Under the pieces are notes generated by a model. The model had not been told where the DNA came from. It searched no databases and saw nothing but the letters and a program-made list of their open reading frames with translations. This document shows positions 10,701-19,180 of a DNA stretch of 49,328 bases, piece by piece. Both the position numbers and the translations under genes were made by a program. The stretch's first letter is position 1; every line of letters starts with the position of its first letter. The stretch comes from a virus: positions 1 through 49,328 of the IMG/VR virus record IMGVR_UViG_3300030098_003579; one strand, 5' to 3'.

Positions 10701-13700
10701 ATTCGTTATTGTTTTTATGTTTTCTTGAACCATCGTCTTCCATTACTAAGTCATCAAACTCATCTCTTAAATCGGGATTTGATTTTAAATTCTTTTCAAC
10801 AGCTAAACTATGCATGTTTAAGTTTTTTCTTTCTTCTGGTGTTTTAGCTTCTTGAAACATTTTTCCCCTAGCGCCTTTAGCCATCATAGCTAATATTGAT
10901 TTATTAACTTTGTTATTTTTAAGAGAATGATGGTAATCTTTAATGTAATTTAAAACGTCTCCAGTGTTATCAAAATTAAAAGCATATCCAGTTTTTTCTT
11001 GAGACCATCTTCTAAATACACTACCTATTCTACTTATAGCGTTTTCTTTTATTCTAACATCTCCAGTGGCTAGCATTTCTGATATTATTGCTAAAGCTTC
11101 CTCTCCTTGCTTATCTATACCATACTGGCTAACTCTTTTGTTGAACATGTCTTGAGCTGTAAGAGTTTTGAATTCTAAATTATTACCAGATAATATTTTA
11201 TTTAATGCACCTCCTAACTTTACTCGCATTCTAGGGTTTGCTTTCAAAGTATTAGCGAATATAGCGTGAGTTAACTCGTGTGCTGCTGTAGCCCACATAC
11301 CATCTTCAATAGCTTTCTTTTTGTTGATTACTATCCTCATCTTTTTAATAACAGTATTTCCACTAGCATCTTTACCATACACTGGTTTAAACCTACCATA
11401 AGGATTCTCTTTTAATATACTACCACCTACATTAACGTTTCTTTTAAGTATACCATTTTTTCTATTAATTCTATTATTAATTGCTTTTGATTTCTTAGTT
11501 TCGTTTTTAATTATATTATTTTGCTCTATTTTTTTCGTCCTCTTATTTTTATTCGCGTCTTTAATTATATTTTCTTGCTTCTTAATCTCTTTATTATTCT
11601 CTAAAACCTTGGTATTAGTTTCTTTATTTACTTTATTAATCTCAGTTTCTTTTTTCTTATCGTCAAATTTTTCATTAGTATTTATTTCATCAATTTTTTT
11701 ACTATTTTCTTCTTTTAATTTGATATTTTCGTTATTAAGATCTTTCTTTTTATCTTTAGCTTCATTAATAATTTCATTACTTTCGTTTTCTATATTATTA
11801 ATTTCTTGTTTAGCATTATTAACATTGTTATCAGCTTCGTTTTTACTCTCGTTTAATTGTTCTAATTCAGCTTCATTTTCAGCAACTATATCTTCAAAAT
11901 CTTCTCTAGATGTTCCCTCACCTTGCGTCTCTGTAATTAAATCATCTGTATATTCGTCTTCGTTTTTAGTTTCAAGAATTTCAGTTTCAATATTACCCTC
12001 TTCCTCAAGCTGTGTTATATAATTATTCATATTAGCCATGCTTTTCTTATACTGCTTCTCTGCTTCTTCGGGATTTACTTTAGCTAATATTTTGTGTTTT
12101 AATATTTTTCTATCAGCAACGCCTTGCTCTAAATGCATGATCATTGCTATTTTTGTATCATGAGATATTTTATCATCACGCATTATTTTCTCAGCTTCTA
12201 ATCGATCAGCGTGATCAGCTTTGTGAATATCAAGTAATATTCTTTTATCTTCATTACTCATTAAATCAACTTTAAACAACTCTCTTTTAAATTGATCTTC
12301 TATTTTTAGTGTTGTCTTAAGTATTTCTTCATCTATTTTTTTGACCTTATCAGTATCCCCATCTTTTTCTGCTTGCTCTTTTCTTTTTTCTAATGTAATC
12401 GTTTTTTCATACAACTCACCTATTATTTGATTAGCGTCTTTGGTTAAAAATGGATTAATTACCATACTTTTAAATACAGGTCCCGCGTGCATAAAACCAG
12501 ATAAGAACATACCATTTACAAACGCTTCATCTAATCCATCAGCCCAGTGAGCGCCTTCAACGCCTGACCAAACATCCATAACATTACTAGAAAATTGAGT
12601 TAGTAATTCTGAGGTTCCTTCTTCTATTACGTTTTTTGTAAAATAAGCCGAATAATAACCAGTTGCATTAATAAAACTTTGACTGTCACCAATTCCGTAA
12701 TTTGCCCTAAGGCCCTTTTTAAAACCTAGTTTAGCATGTCTAGTTCTACCAAATACATAACCAAGTCTTTTCCACTGCCCAAATGTAAGTTTTTCAAACA
12801 ATGCTTCAGTTGCGCCAGTTACGCTAGCATTAAGAAGTATCTCATAAAATTTAAAATCTTGACCATAAGCACCTCCAGTTTCAGCAAATAATGCATCTTC
12901 TCTTCTCATGAAATCATATTTTTCTGAAAACGCATAAGTACCCATGACACGTAAAGAATATCCTCTAGACACATAAGCAGCGACTAATATAGGTAAATTA
13001 TCCGTTAATCCAGTAAACAAATAATCTAGTCCATCACTAAAATCCTCTATATCACCCCATTCAGTTGGTAAACTTAGAGTTTCGTTCCACTCTTCTATCT
13101 GCATAGCCACATCATCACCCATTCGGTTGCAACCGTCTTCTATCCATTTAAGCCCACTGTAACCTAAGCTACCTTCCTTAAAACCACCAATGTTACTTAC
13201 TAAGTGAGACATTGATGCCCCAAATTTAGCAACGCCACCATAAAGTGTATTAAAAATAGATATACCTAATTTTTTTGGATAATACGTTCCTGGTTCGTGA
13301 TCTCTTTCTAGTATATTTTGCATTAACTTCCAGTTTTCTAAACTGTAGTTTGCTGTATCTAACTGCTCAAATCTTTCACCTAATATTTTTTCAGTGGCAG
13401 GTATAGCCTCAGATGTTAAAAGATTATATTGACTTAATAAACTAGATACTTCCAATTCCCATTCTCTAAGTTCTTCTTTAATAAGAGAGTTATTTTGAAA
13501 CTCCTCGTTTGTAGTTATATTATATTTTTCTTTTAATTCCCCTATTTTACCAAGAACCCCTACATTTGGATCCCCAAAACCCAATTCAAACAACTTCATT
13601 TCTATCTCTAAAGCGGTGCTGTACATATCTTCTATGTTCTTTGTCAACACTTCTATTTCAGTGGTATAATTAACTATATCTTTATCAAGTTGCGTAATAT

Positions 13701-15954
13701 CTCTTTTTACATCTTTTAAGGTTTCTGTTTGTAGTATTCCTTCTGTGAATATATTAGAAGACATTTCAGAGGCCTCTTCATTAGCTCTTTCGAACATATA
13801 TTCTTGCGACCGATATCTCACCCATAGTTCAGTGAGTTTTTCTCTTTTGTCTTTTTGATGATTCTCATCATGTACTAAAGCTTTAAATAAATCTTGATAC
13901 TCTGGATTAGCTTCTATATCGCTATCAATAACCCAAGGCATTTTTACTAAGTTACCTTCACTATCATATCCTACAGAATCTTTGTATTTAGTCTCTTTTA
14001 ATAACTTTGGAATGAGTGTATTATTAATATAATACTCAGAATAATTTTTTTCGTAAGCTTCTATAACCTCTGGAGCACCGGACATGTAGCCCCAAGTTTC
14101 GCCTTCTGTTGGTCGATTAAAATCTTTATATAAAGCTAAAGTAACCGTAGTATCATATTCCTGTCCTTGCTCTGCTACAAATTCCATAGCTGGTTGTACT
14201 CCTGGAAGTATAAATTTCATAGCTCCATCTTCCCAATAGGTTAGACGGCCATCATAATATCTATATGCTCCTTCAAAAATTTGTTTATCACTATCACGAC
14301 GTGGATCAGAACCTTTTATATCAGGACTATGTTGGAACATGTCTACCTCTGCAGTAGGATCGCCTCTATAAGCAGCAAGACGATCAAAAGCAGCATTTAT
14401 CATAGACGTATACTCTTGAATTCTCCAAGGATCGGGCTTAATAAATTCTAGCATATTTTCTGCTAGCATATCGTCACCCCGTTCAAGGTGTTTATGGGCG
14501 AGTGACCCTTTGGTTTTGATAAAATCATTTAATTGCTGAGCAACTTTTTTCATTTCACTTATATCACCACTACCAAAATTTACAGGTAAAGTTAAAGTAG
14601 CCATTTCTTCCGCTGCATCCCAACGGTTATGAAACCAATCAGAATTATCTATAAGCCATTGTTTATAATGAGGCGAGTATATTTCAACTTTCTGATATAA
14701 TCCTGTTTGTTGGTATATTTCAAATCCGTGTCCATATAATAATTCACTTAATTCATCTACAACTGTTTTTTTCCTACCTTCAAATACAGTATAATTTATT
14801 TTATCACCAGTACTTAAGGATATACTTGGGTATTCTACTTCTTCTACTTTGTAAAACTCATTTTTAAATTTTTCAAAATTGATATCAGCATAAATAAGAT
14901 TTTGCTTGTTAGCATAAATTTGATAAGCTGGATCAACCGCAATAGGTGTTTCTAATTCAAATAATTCATCTGTATAGGGATTATAACCATGTGTACCAGC
15001 GTATATTTTGTCTTTAACCTCTTTATTCCATAACCAAGTTGCTTCATCCCACGTACTTTTATCACCATACGTAAAATAAGGTAAATAACCACTATTCTGT
15101 GCATATAAGGCCCCAGTATCATTGTTTCCTCCTGATCCAGTAAAAGTTGAGAACTCCCATTGTTCTGTTTTTTCATTGTAATATGGTTTTTGATAATTTG
15201 GATTATCATATAAGTCGCCGCCAGGTTGGTATATTGGATCTGAAGCTTTTACTACTAAAAAACTACCATCCAATTTGTCCATATCTTTTGCGACGCTATG
15301 AGTATATTCAGTAAATACATGTGGTGCTTGTGTATGATACAGATGAGTTTCTGTACGTAAATTAAAATAATCAGGGGCGTTTTGTATTGTTAATATCATA
15401 CTAGGAGTAGTACCCGCGAAATCATAACCTGATCCCAACAATTCAGTTGCGACATCGGAAGAAGGTGCTACACTATTTTTATCATATTCAGGTGGGATTA
15501 GTGCCCCAGTTTCTGGGTGAGTTCTATCTAAAAGAGCTAGATTAGCTGGTTCACGTGTAAAAGCTATATTACTTTTTGTAGGTAATTTATCGGGTATCTC
15601 TTCATTTCTATCTTCAAGCCATACTGTGTCTTCAGATGGATCACCCTGTTCATATAATTCGGTAAAATCTGTTTCGGGAATTTCTCTATCTGCTGATGCT
15701 AGCGTCATATTAGCGCCACTTGCGGTGGCTAAATAAGGTTGTGCATAATATTCGTTTGAGTGGACATTTTCTACTCCTTGAACTGTAGTTCTGATGATTG
15801 TGTCGTAGTCGGCGTCGTGGTTGAGAACCTCTGTAGCGCTTATACCTCTTTTTAAAAGTTGCTCTCTAAAGTGTTCTTCATCGCTTGGATGTACTGTTAC
15901 AAGTCGGAAAGGACCTGTATTTAATCTATAAATTTTTCCTATTTCTTTACTCAT
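4762..15954 (-). CDS. Giant multidomain internal/ejection protein with HAD phosphatase and inserted kinase
   Basis: 3730 aa. Visible parts: an N-terminal region without recognisable motifs; hydrophobic stretches near residue 985; a Lys/Glu/Asn-rich coiled coil at about 1345-1500; a zinc-peptidase motif HELTH at 1559-1563 with a following EEALAIISE (from 1618), as in gluzincins; a HAD phosphatase core with DFDDT at 2568-2572, VLTARP from 2844 and DDALQN from 2902; a P-loop kinase (GSAGSGKS, 2602-2609) inserted inside that HAD core; a long C-terminal region with hydrophobic FYGVVNNIIFSALQNALAFL near 3422; a KE-rich helix at about 3608-3650; and two tandem C-x9-C-x(11,12)-C-x-H-H zinc-binding units at 3657-3683 and 3702-3727. 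It lies after two smaller internal-type proteins. I infer a protein packaged in the capsid and ejected with the DNA, analogous to polyvalent proteins or T7 gp16. Confidence 0.75.
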   Translation of the reverse strand: MSKEIGKIYRLNTGPFRLVTVHPSDEEHFREQLLKRGISATEVLNHDADYDTIIRTTVQGVENVHSNEYYAQPYLATASGANMTLASADREIPETDFTELYEQGDPSEDTVWLEDRNEEIPDKLPTKSNIAFTREPANLALLDRTHPETGALIPPEYDKNSVAPSSDVATELLGSGYDFAGTTPSMILTIQNAPDYFNLRTETHLYHTQAPHVFTEYTHSVAKDMDKLDGSFLVVKASDPIYQPGGDLYDNPNYQKPYYNEKTEQWEFSTFTGSGGNNDTGALYAQNSGYLPYFTYGDKSTWDEATWLWNKEVKDKIYAGTHGYNPYTDELFELETPIAVDPAYQIYANKQNLIYADINFEKFKNEFYKVEEVEYPSISLSTGDKINYTVFEGRKKTVVDELSELLYGHGFEIYQQTGLYQKVEIYSPHYKQWLIDNSDWFHNRWDAAEEMATLTLPVNFGSGDISEMKKVAQQLNDFIKTKGSLAHKHLERGDDMLAENMLEFIKPDPWRIQEYTSMINAAFDRLAAYRGDPTAEVDMFQHSPDIKGSDPRRDSDKQIFEGAYRYYDGRLTYWEDGAMKFILPGVQPAMEFVAEQGQEYDTTVTLALYKDFNRPTEGETWGYMSGAPEVIEAYEKNYSEYYINNTLIPKLLKETKYKDSVGYDSEGNLVKMPWVIDSDIEANPEYQDLFKALVHDENHQKDKREKLTELWVRYRSQEYMFERANEEASEMSSNIFTEGILQTETLKDVKRDITQLDKDIVNYTTEIEVLTKNIEDMYSTALEIEMKLFELGFGDPNVGVLGKIGELKEKYNITTNEEFQNNSLIKEELREWELEVSSLLSQYNLLTSEAIPATEKILGERFEQLDTANYSLENWKLMQNILERDHEPGTYYPKKLGISIFNTLYGGVAKFGASMSHLVSNIGGFKEGSLGYSGLKWIEDGCNRMGDDVAMQIEEWNETLSLPTEWGDIEDFSDGLDYLFTGLTDNLPILVAAYVSRGYSLRVMGTYAFSEKYDFMRREDALFAETGGAYGQDFKFYEILLNASVTGATEALFEKLTFGQWKRLGYVFGRTRHAKLGFKKGLRANYGIGDSQSFINATGYYSAYFTKNVIEEGTSELLTQFSSNVMDVWSGVEGAHWADGLDEAFVNGMFLSGFMHAGPVFKSMVINPFLTKDANQIIGELYEKTITLEKRKEQAEKDGDTDKVKKIDEEILKTTLKIEDQFKRELFKVDLMSNEDKRILLDIHKADHADRLEAEKIMRDDKISHDTKIAMIMHLEQGVADRKILKHKILAKVNPEEAEKQYKKSMANMNNYITQLEEEGNIETEILETKNEDEYTDDLITETQGEGTSREDFEDIVAENEAELEQLNESKNEADNNVNNAKQEINNIENESNEIINEAKDKKKDLNNENIKLKEENSKKIDEINTNEKFDDKKKETEINKVNKETNTKVLENNKEIKKQENIIKDANKNKRTKKIEQNNIIKNETKKSKAINNRINRKNGILKRNVNVGGSILKENPYGRFKPVYGKDASGNTVIKKMRIVINKKKAIEDGMWATAAHELTHAIFANTLKANPRMRVKLGGALNKILSGNNLEFKTLTAQDMFNKRVSQYGIDKQGEEALAIISEMLATGDVRIKENAISRIGSVFRRWSQEKTGYAFNFDNTGDVLNYIKDYHHSLKNNKVNKSILAMMAKGARGKMFQEAKTPEERKNLNMHSLAVEKNLKSNPDLRDEFDDLVMEDDGSRKHKNNNEFKASPEYVEGYSKIVDSKLLNGLIQVGMVERGLPPEALKDFTRKVKEEIGLRYLNNYNLDKNNSLFGWLAGISGGAGRSIIYRAKGDVINQYLKEEARTSIDKVKDETGKIADTIQAEKDVLIDQIENADMSPSLLNESIQDINDLIMAMDMLGLPNNVKQAVKQVVKKANIPLDGLTYKGVRDLLLSTQSKATTEKNVIPTGPLFEVLNAISAEFGVDPLRILAKQDLNAEQRKAAQEYIYTKSINEDGSFNTGLLDVLPEGQDRDGRATGVANTKLGEFYTKGERLKVKEGAKKGLGQKFAQNKRTNITKEEFLDLFGINADGTFQPGTKADGAIRELVVQVSQLAANQEIRLDAIENRIEAADNIARLKDGTSLTMYSNPPTLDSKQKVELAKQLYDKNSNVYAENIPTIRIQKLEHVLKHGDDIKKLEKKRKTVVDYDAPSPFNPDITTGEQLRLDVDNFLKQYPQYYDQLRNTMTGGIGLSTFFSVENFEQMFPREKYELGGLWAQQSLPRNSYTHTSGPKKRRFNPKVLNKKDDSKQRLDMLYNFAKAMEGYLKTNKNPKPGHVYLFSLMASDTVNNQNGGITRILSPFSFYTIMKNGKEDTTNVMTEEHAGPQKRIMDMLVNAARVGQIDTVWPIVEAIYAQGPLLEIIDKRLKDVKNKDGKNLQENLPDIFWDNIAERIFDGKLDDLPQGMVAMVRYAVAGKTLGVDLINTIKWKNGKTLAENFDVKIDGKITEPIFQFQYDLMLGILSGTITKEQAAAAIDMLNIEGINSIENIKETVLVRNDLVVLNNNNDSMLSKPIEIKGMSTFDFDDTLARTKSGVRYTMPNNTGAPASGRKVIFLAGSAGSGKSNVVKQLGLKDQGFKVVNQDIALEWLVKNSGLPTDMRDFTPEQASKWGELQWEARDIAQRKAIKFRGRGDGVVVDGTGASTISLFTQAQKYKDAGYDVQMLFVESSLETALARNKARKERSLKDFIVERNWNAVQKNKKAFKEEFGNNFAEVNTDNLKQGDPMPNDLVVNINNFTSGYIKGRLTAEEFATQGGALLDEGAVFDFSEFNKVVDGTPGPLLEKARKRAKKFGTKDMFVLTARPQQSAFAIQQFLKGQGLDIPLKNITGLANSSGNAKAQWMLDKFAEGYNDMYFVDDALQNVEAVKNVLDQLDIKSKVVQAKLKENGKIIEPGNDTMYSKVIEPDINLDKEINNILERKKGIDANKRFSAAEARKRGSQTNITRFLKSLYIPPSAEDFKGLLYYFIGKGKQGEADMRWFTEKLLKPFAKGIRSWNAYKQNMVNEYSDLKKKFPDVNKNINKKVPGTSFTNDTAIRVYLWTKAGFDIPGISKTLQNKLVAHVNNNPNIKAFADGLSIVTRRKDGYVKPSENWVMESIPTDLRNVVDKIGRREFLQEWIDNKNIILSPENINKIEALYGASFKSALEDILYRMEYGGNRKQGKSKLVNMFTDWINGSVGAIMFFNTRSALLQTMSIVNFINWHDNNIFKASAAFANQPQFWKDFVMLFNSPMLKQRRKGLQTDVSAAELTKSFKERGYSPTTVISYLLQKGFLPTQIADSFAIAFGGASLYRNRYNKYIKQGMSPKKAHDRTMLEFQEIAEETQQSSREDLISQQQASVLGRLILAFQNVTMQYGRLNKKALSDLVNRRGDIRTNVSKIIFYGVVNNIIFSALQNALAFLIWGDEEEEIKDKTTSTLNSALDSFLRGTGIYGAIVSTIKNTVIQWDIQSKKPYGKDRPEKIILELVNLSPPVGSKIRKIVNAYYAEKYNKGLSEELGLRIENPTIEKWANIIEAATNIPIARLINKANNLEEAITGQHEMWKRLAMFLGWNGWTLGIEDEDVEEAKKRIQEKKEIEKEKEKEEKKKEKEQEKIEQEKAEEEEKKRKGIKTVRCSGIRSNGERCNMTTETAEKSWKCVHHMDFTDGMDRDNDGIKEYRCTFIKKNGDQCKMKGEYGEKKRCYHHVDK

Positions 15955-15990
15955 ACTGTTTCGTTAGTTACCCGTTATTATTATTTTTTT

Positions 15991-16218
15991 TTAAGAGAAT
16001 AGTTTATCAGGATTATTTGGATCGTATAAATTCAAATTTTTGTTTTTATCTTTCTTTTCTCTAAATTTAAGTATACTTTTCACTTTATCTGGAAATGCCA
16101 TCTCTATAAAAGTAGGTTTATATGGGCCATACTCCATCATAAAATCTTTTTCTTTGCGCTCGTTTACATTGAAAAGATATTTTTTATTTTTAATTTTAAC
16201 TTCAAATTTTTTTATCAC
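15991..16218 (-). CDS. Small hypothetical protein, 75 aa
   Basis: 75 aa, very rich in Lys (MIKKFEVKIKNKKYLFNVNE...). It opens with two probable beta strands, then MMEYGPYKPTFIEMAFPDKVKSIL, and ends in a polar Asn/Asp-rich tail (DPNNPDKLFS). There is no membrane segment or catalytic motif. It sits between the 484-aa and 3730-aa internal proteins with short gaps (5 and 36 bases), so it is probably co-expressed with the ejection module and may be a minor virion protein or assembly factor. No family recognised. Confidence 0.55.
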   Translation of the reverse strand: MIKKFEVKIKNKKYLFNVNERKEKDFMMEYGPYKPTFIEMAFPDKVKSILKFREKKDKNKNLNLYDPNNPDKLFS

Positions 16219-16223
16219 AATAA

Positions 16224-17678
16224 TTAATTATATTTATTAATATCTATAGGATATGAACTTCCACCACCAGCGTCACTTGGTGCATTACCACCTTTTGCAT
16301 TATTATAAATATCTCTAGATCTCATTGTAAAATAATCAGTTAAAGTTTCTTGTAATAAATTTTCATCTTCCATTATTTTATTTATAATAATCCTAGCATC
16401 TACATCTGTTATAGGTGTATTAGGTGTAGGATCTTCACTTTCAACTTTTTGTTGTGATATACCTAAATTTTCATAAGAAAACCCTTTATCAGGATCTGTT
16501 AGCGCTGTGTACATATCATCTCTCCAAGAAGAGTTACCTGGCATAAATTTATTACTAGTAGCTAAAGATATTAAATTAACCTCATCACCATTTAATATAC
16601 TAGATATTTGATCTTTTGTTCCTTGTTCGTTAAACTCTCCAGCATCTGTAGCAGTAGCAGAGGTTTGCATATTAGTTACTACTGCATCTAATTTTTCTTT
16701 ACTAGCAGCATCAAACTCAAGTCCCTTGTCTTTTACTCTATCGTCATATATTTCAGCTATAGTCATTAATCTCTCTTGTGGCGTAAAAAATTCTTCTTCA
16801 TCTTTTTGCCCAGCTCTTTGTGAATCTTGTAAAAGAGGGTCATCTGGGGCACCATCTTTACCATCGTATATTCCAGATTTTAATCCTATTAGTTCACCAT
16901 CCTTAACATCAAGTTTTGCTCCAGATCTTTCTTGCCAATATTTCTTGGATTGTCTTTTAAATTCAGCAAGACCTTTTTCGTTATTTTCATACTTATTTCC
17001 CCATTCGTCTACTTTGTACTCAACACCATTAATAACTTCTTTTGTCCATCTACTTTTTTTGTCTATTTCATTACCGTTAGCATCAAGAGTTTTAAACGTA
17101 CCAAATCCTTCGTCCCAAGCACCTTGGTAACTAGCTAGTGATTCTTCAATTTTTCCAGTTTCTTCATTTTTTTTATATGTTATGTATTTTTTTCTTTCCT
17201 CATCTGCTTTACTATCTTCAACTCTAAACTTAACGTTACCATCTTCATCTGTTTCTGTTGGTGGTGGATTTTTCAAAAAATCTGTCCACCAATCTTGTTG
17301 GTCAGGAGGAAGATTGTCAGGTAGGTTTCCAACAACATCTTGCTTTTGTTCTTTGTTTTTTAATATACCATCAATTTGTTTATTTAAATCTTCTTCTGCT
17401 CTAATTCTACCTCTTTTATTTAAGTATACGTAACCACCTCTTTTCTTTTGCAAGTCTTTAAATAGTTCATCGTATTCTTCTGTAGATAATTCTCCAGCGG
17501 CTTCTAGCTCTGCTTCCATTAATTTATTAAACTCACGATTTCTTTTTTGGACTATTTTACCTATACCTTCAGATAGGTGCTCGCCCACTACCATACCCGC
17601 TTTAGCCGCGGATAAAGCTCCTGAATGTTTTGATTGTGCTACCTTACCAGCACCTGATATTAATGTTCTATCTGCCAT
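16224..17678 (-). CDS. Internal virion protein candidate, 484 aa
   Basis: 484 aa, highly charged and largely helical. The N-terminus (MADRTLISGAGKVAQSKHSG, then an Ala/Gly-rich stretch to about residue 45) is followed by long polar, Glu/Lys/Asp-rich segments without Cys or catalytic motifs and ends in a Gly/Ser-rich tail (NAKGGNAPSDAGGGSSY). Its place between a gp14-like Ala/Gln-rich protein and the 3730-aa giant mirrors the order of internal core proteins in short-tailed phages (gp14-gp15-gp16 in T7), so it may be the middle ejection protein. That equivalence is inferred from order and composition only. Confidence 0.5.
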   Translation of the reverse strand: MADRTLISGAGKVAQSKHSGALSAAKAGMVVGEHLSEGIGKIVQKRNREFNKLMEAELEAAGELSTEEYDELFKDLQKKRGGYVYLNKRGRIRAEEDLNKQIDGILKNKEQKQDVVGNLPDNLPPDQQDWWTDFLKNPPPTETDEDGNVKFRVEDSKADEERKKYITYKKNEETGKIEESLASYQGAWDEGFGTFKTLDANGNEIDKKSRWTKEVINGVEYKVDEWGNKYENNEKGLAEFKRQSKKYWQERSGAKLDVKDGELIGLKSGIYDGKDGAPDDPLLQDSQRAGQKDEEEFFTPQERLMTIAEIYDDRVKDKGLEFDAASKEKLDAVVTNMQTSATATDAGEFNEQGTKDQISSILNGDEVNLISLATSNKFMPGNSSWRDDMYTALTDPDKGFSYENLGISQQKVESEDPTPNTPITDVDARIIINKIMEDENLLQETLTDYFTMRSRDIYNNAKGGNAPSDAGGGSSYPIDINKYN

Positions 17679-17694
17679 ATTATATTATTTATTA

Positions 17695-18678
17695 TTAAAC
17701 GCCAGTATAATTAGGATTCAAACTACCATCATTTAAATACTTTTGATTCGAATTATTTGTTGTCTGGGTTTGATTGCCAGTTCCCCATCCTTGTGTACCA
17801 ACTATACCACCGGGAGTGACTGTTCCAGTGTCACCAAATCCAGCAAACATGTTTGCAGCTCCAGTTAAACCACCTGTTATAGCACCCCATTTAGCTTCAC
17901 TTGCTGCGGCCTTTTGTTGCGCAGCCGCTGCTGTTCTTTCTTGTGCCATACCTAATAAAGTACCAGTCTGTTCTTTTTTCATTTCTCTAGACATTATCTC
18001 ACCTCTTCTTTCTAATTGCTGTATATTACCAGCCTCTCTTCTTTCAGCCATTTGGTTTTGTGCCTCTTGTCTACCTATATCAGCCGATTGTTTTTGCGCT
18101 GCAATTTGACCTTGTTGAGCTAATGATTGCGCTAAACTAGCTATACCACTACCACCAGCAGCGCCCGACAAGTTACTCATTATATTAGCTTGCGTTTGTT
18201 GGAAAGACTGTCTTTCAAAATCAGCTTGTTGTTGATTAACAGTTAAGTCTTCCATTGTATTTTCTAAATTAAGATATGGATTACTAGTGTCAAGATTAGC
18301 ATAAATATCCTCCATTTCTTTCATTTTAGCTTGCTCTTTCTTTAATCTTTTAGCAGCTTTTTTCTCTTGTTTTCTAGCTTTTAAAGCCCCGAATATACTA
18401 GATCCTAAAGAAGCAGCTATACCAAGTGGTGTTGCTGCTGAACCTAAAAATTTAGATACACCGCCAAACAAACCTTTAGATTTCTCAAAAGCAAAACCTG
18501 GCCCAGAGGCAGGTGGTACAGCAGGTATGTTCTGACCCATATTACCATAACCCGCAGGGAAGTATCCCTGATCTCCTCCATACGGATCAGCAAAATAACC
18601 CCGCGCTTCTAACTCTTGTGGAGATAGAATCATAGGAGGTGGTCCTTGCTTAAATGGTGATTTTTTATTATGTGACAT
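17695..18678 (-). CDS. Internal virion / ejection protein, gp14-like, 327 aa
   Basis: 327 aa. A proline-rich N-terminus (SPFKQGPPPM; NIPAVPPASGPG) leads to a glycine/alanine-rich amphipathic or membrane-active segment at about residues 70-100 (LGSAATPLGIAASLGSSIFG). A long Ala/Gln/Glu/Lys-rich helical region follows (about 100-255: KQEKKAAKRLKKEQAKMKEM, AQSLAQQGQIAAQKQ). Then comes a second Gly/Ala stretch (WGAITGGLTGAANMFAGFG) and an Asn/Thr-rich tail. This helix-plus-glycine-zipper layout is that of small podovirus ejection proteins that form the channel through the cell envelope. It starts the block of internal proteins. Role inferred. Confidence 0.55.
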   Translation of the reverse strand: MSHNKKSPFKQGPPPMILSPQELEARGYFADPYGGDQGYFPAGYGNMGQNIPAVPPASGPGFAFEKSKGLFGGVSKFLGSAATPLGIAASLGSSIFGALKARKQEKKAAKRLKKEQAKMKEMEDIYANLDTSNPYLNLENTMEDLTVNQQQADFERQSFQQTQANIMSNLSGAAGGSGIASLAQSLAQQGQIAAQKQSADIGRQEAQNQMAERREAGNIQQLERRGEIMSREMKKEQTGTLLGMAQERTAAAAQQKAAASEAKWGAITGGLTGAANMFAGFGDTGTVTPGGIVGTQGWGTGNQTQTTNNSNQKYLNDGSLNPNYTGV

Positions 18679-18727
18679 AATTGTATTTTAAGTTATTTAT
18701 CATTATAATAGTTACATTTTTTAGTAG

Positions 18728-19177
18728 TTATTTACTACTTTCTGACACTTCACAAGTGGTTGCATACATCTCTGCCTTTGCACTATCACTGTTTACATAT
18801 TTAACGGAACCATAATAACCTATTAATGATGTTGCGTTTATACCAACAGCGCCATCAGTTGTTGATCCTGATAATTGATCATCTGCTGTTCTAAATCTAT
18901 CATTTTTAGCAAAAAATATATAATTATCTTGGGTTGGCTGCTCTGTATTTTCATCCATTTCAAATACTATAGTTGTTGTTAAAGTGCCATCAGTTAGTGT
19001 TGTAGTATGATCTATTGTTTTTATAGGACCCATAAATACTAGTGGTTCTGGTGCATTTGGATTATTCACTTCAAATCCACCAACTGGATTTTCTTGCATA
19101 GCGACATAGTAACCTATGTCACCTATTTGTAAAGATGTATATTCGTTTCTCGGAAATTGATATGTTACGTCTGGCAT
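18728..19177 (-). CDS. Small structural protein, 149 aa
   Basis: 149 aa, beta-rich, beginning MPDVTYQFPRNEYTSLQIGD. Later segments read GDIGYYVAMQENPVGGF, FMGPIKTIDHTTTLTDG and a C-terminal LIGYYGSVKYVNSDSAKAEM, patterns of a compact beta-barrel domain. No signal peptide, membrane segment or catalytic motif. It lies three bases after the 618-aa tail-type protein and before the ejection proteins. A minor tail or head-tail component is the most economical reading. I do not recognise a family. Confidence 0.5.
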   Translation of the reverse strand: MPDVTYQFPRNEYTSLQIGDIGYYVAMQENPVGGFEVNNPNAPEPLVFMGPIKTIDHTTTLTDGTLTTTIVFEMDENTEQPTQDNYIFFAKNDRFRTADDQLSGSTTDGAVGINATSLIGYYGSVKYVNSDSAKAEMYATTCEVSESSK

Positions 19178-19180
19178 ATT

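Noticed and set aside
11609-12022. Ser/Leu-rich plus-strand frame
   Set aside because: Antisense of the Lys/Glu/Asn-rich coiled coil; its hydrophobic composition is a by-product.
14952-15209. 85-codon minus-strand frame inside the 3730-aa gene
   Set aside because: Alternate frame within a continuous coding region; no sign of a frameshift in the main frame.
4762-15954. Idea that the 3730-aa protein is a tape measure or virion RNA polymerase
   Set aside because: No DFDxD or other polymerase motif was found, and the domain set (peptidase, HAD/kinase, zinc units) plus its neighbours fit an ejected internal protein better.
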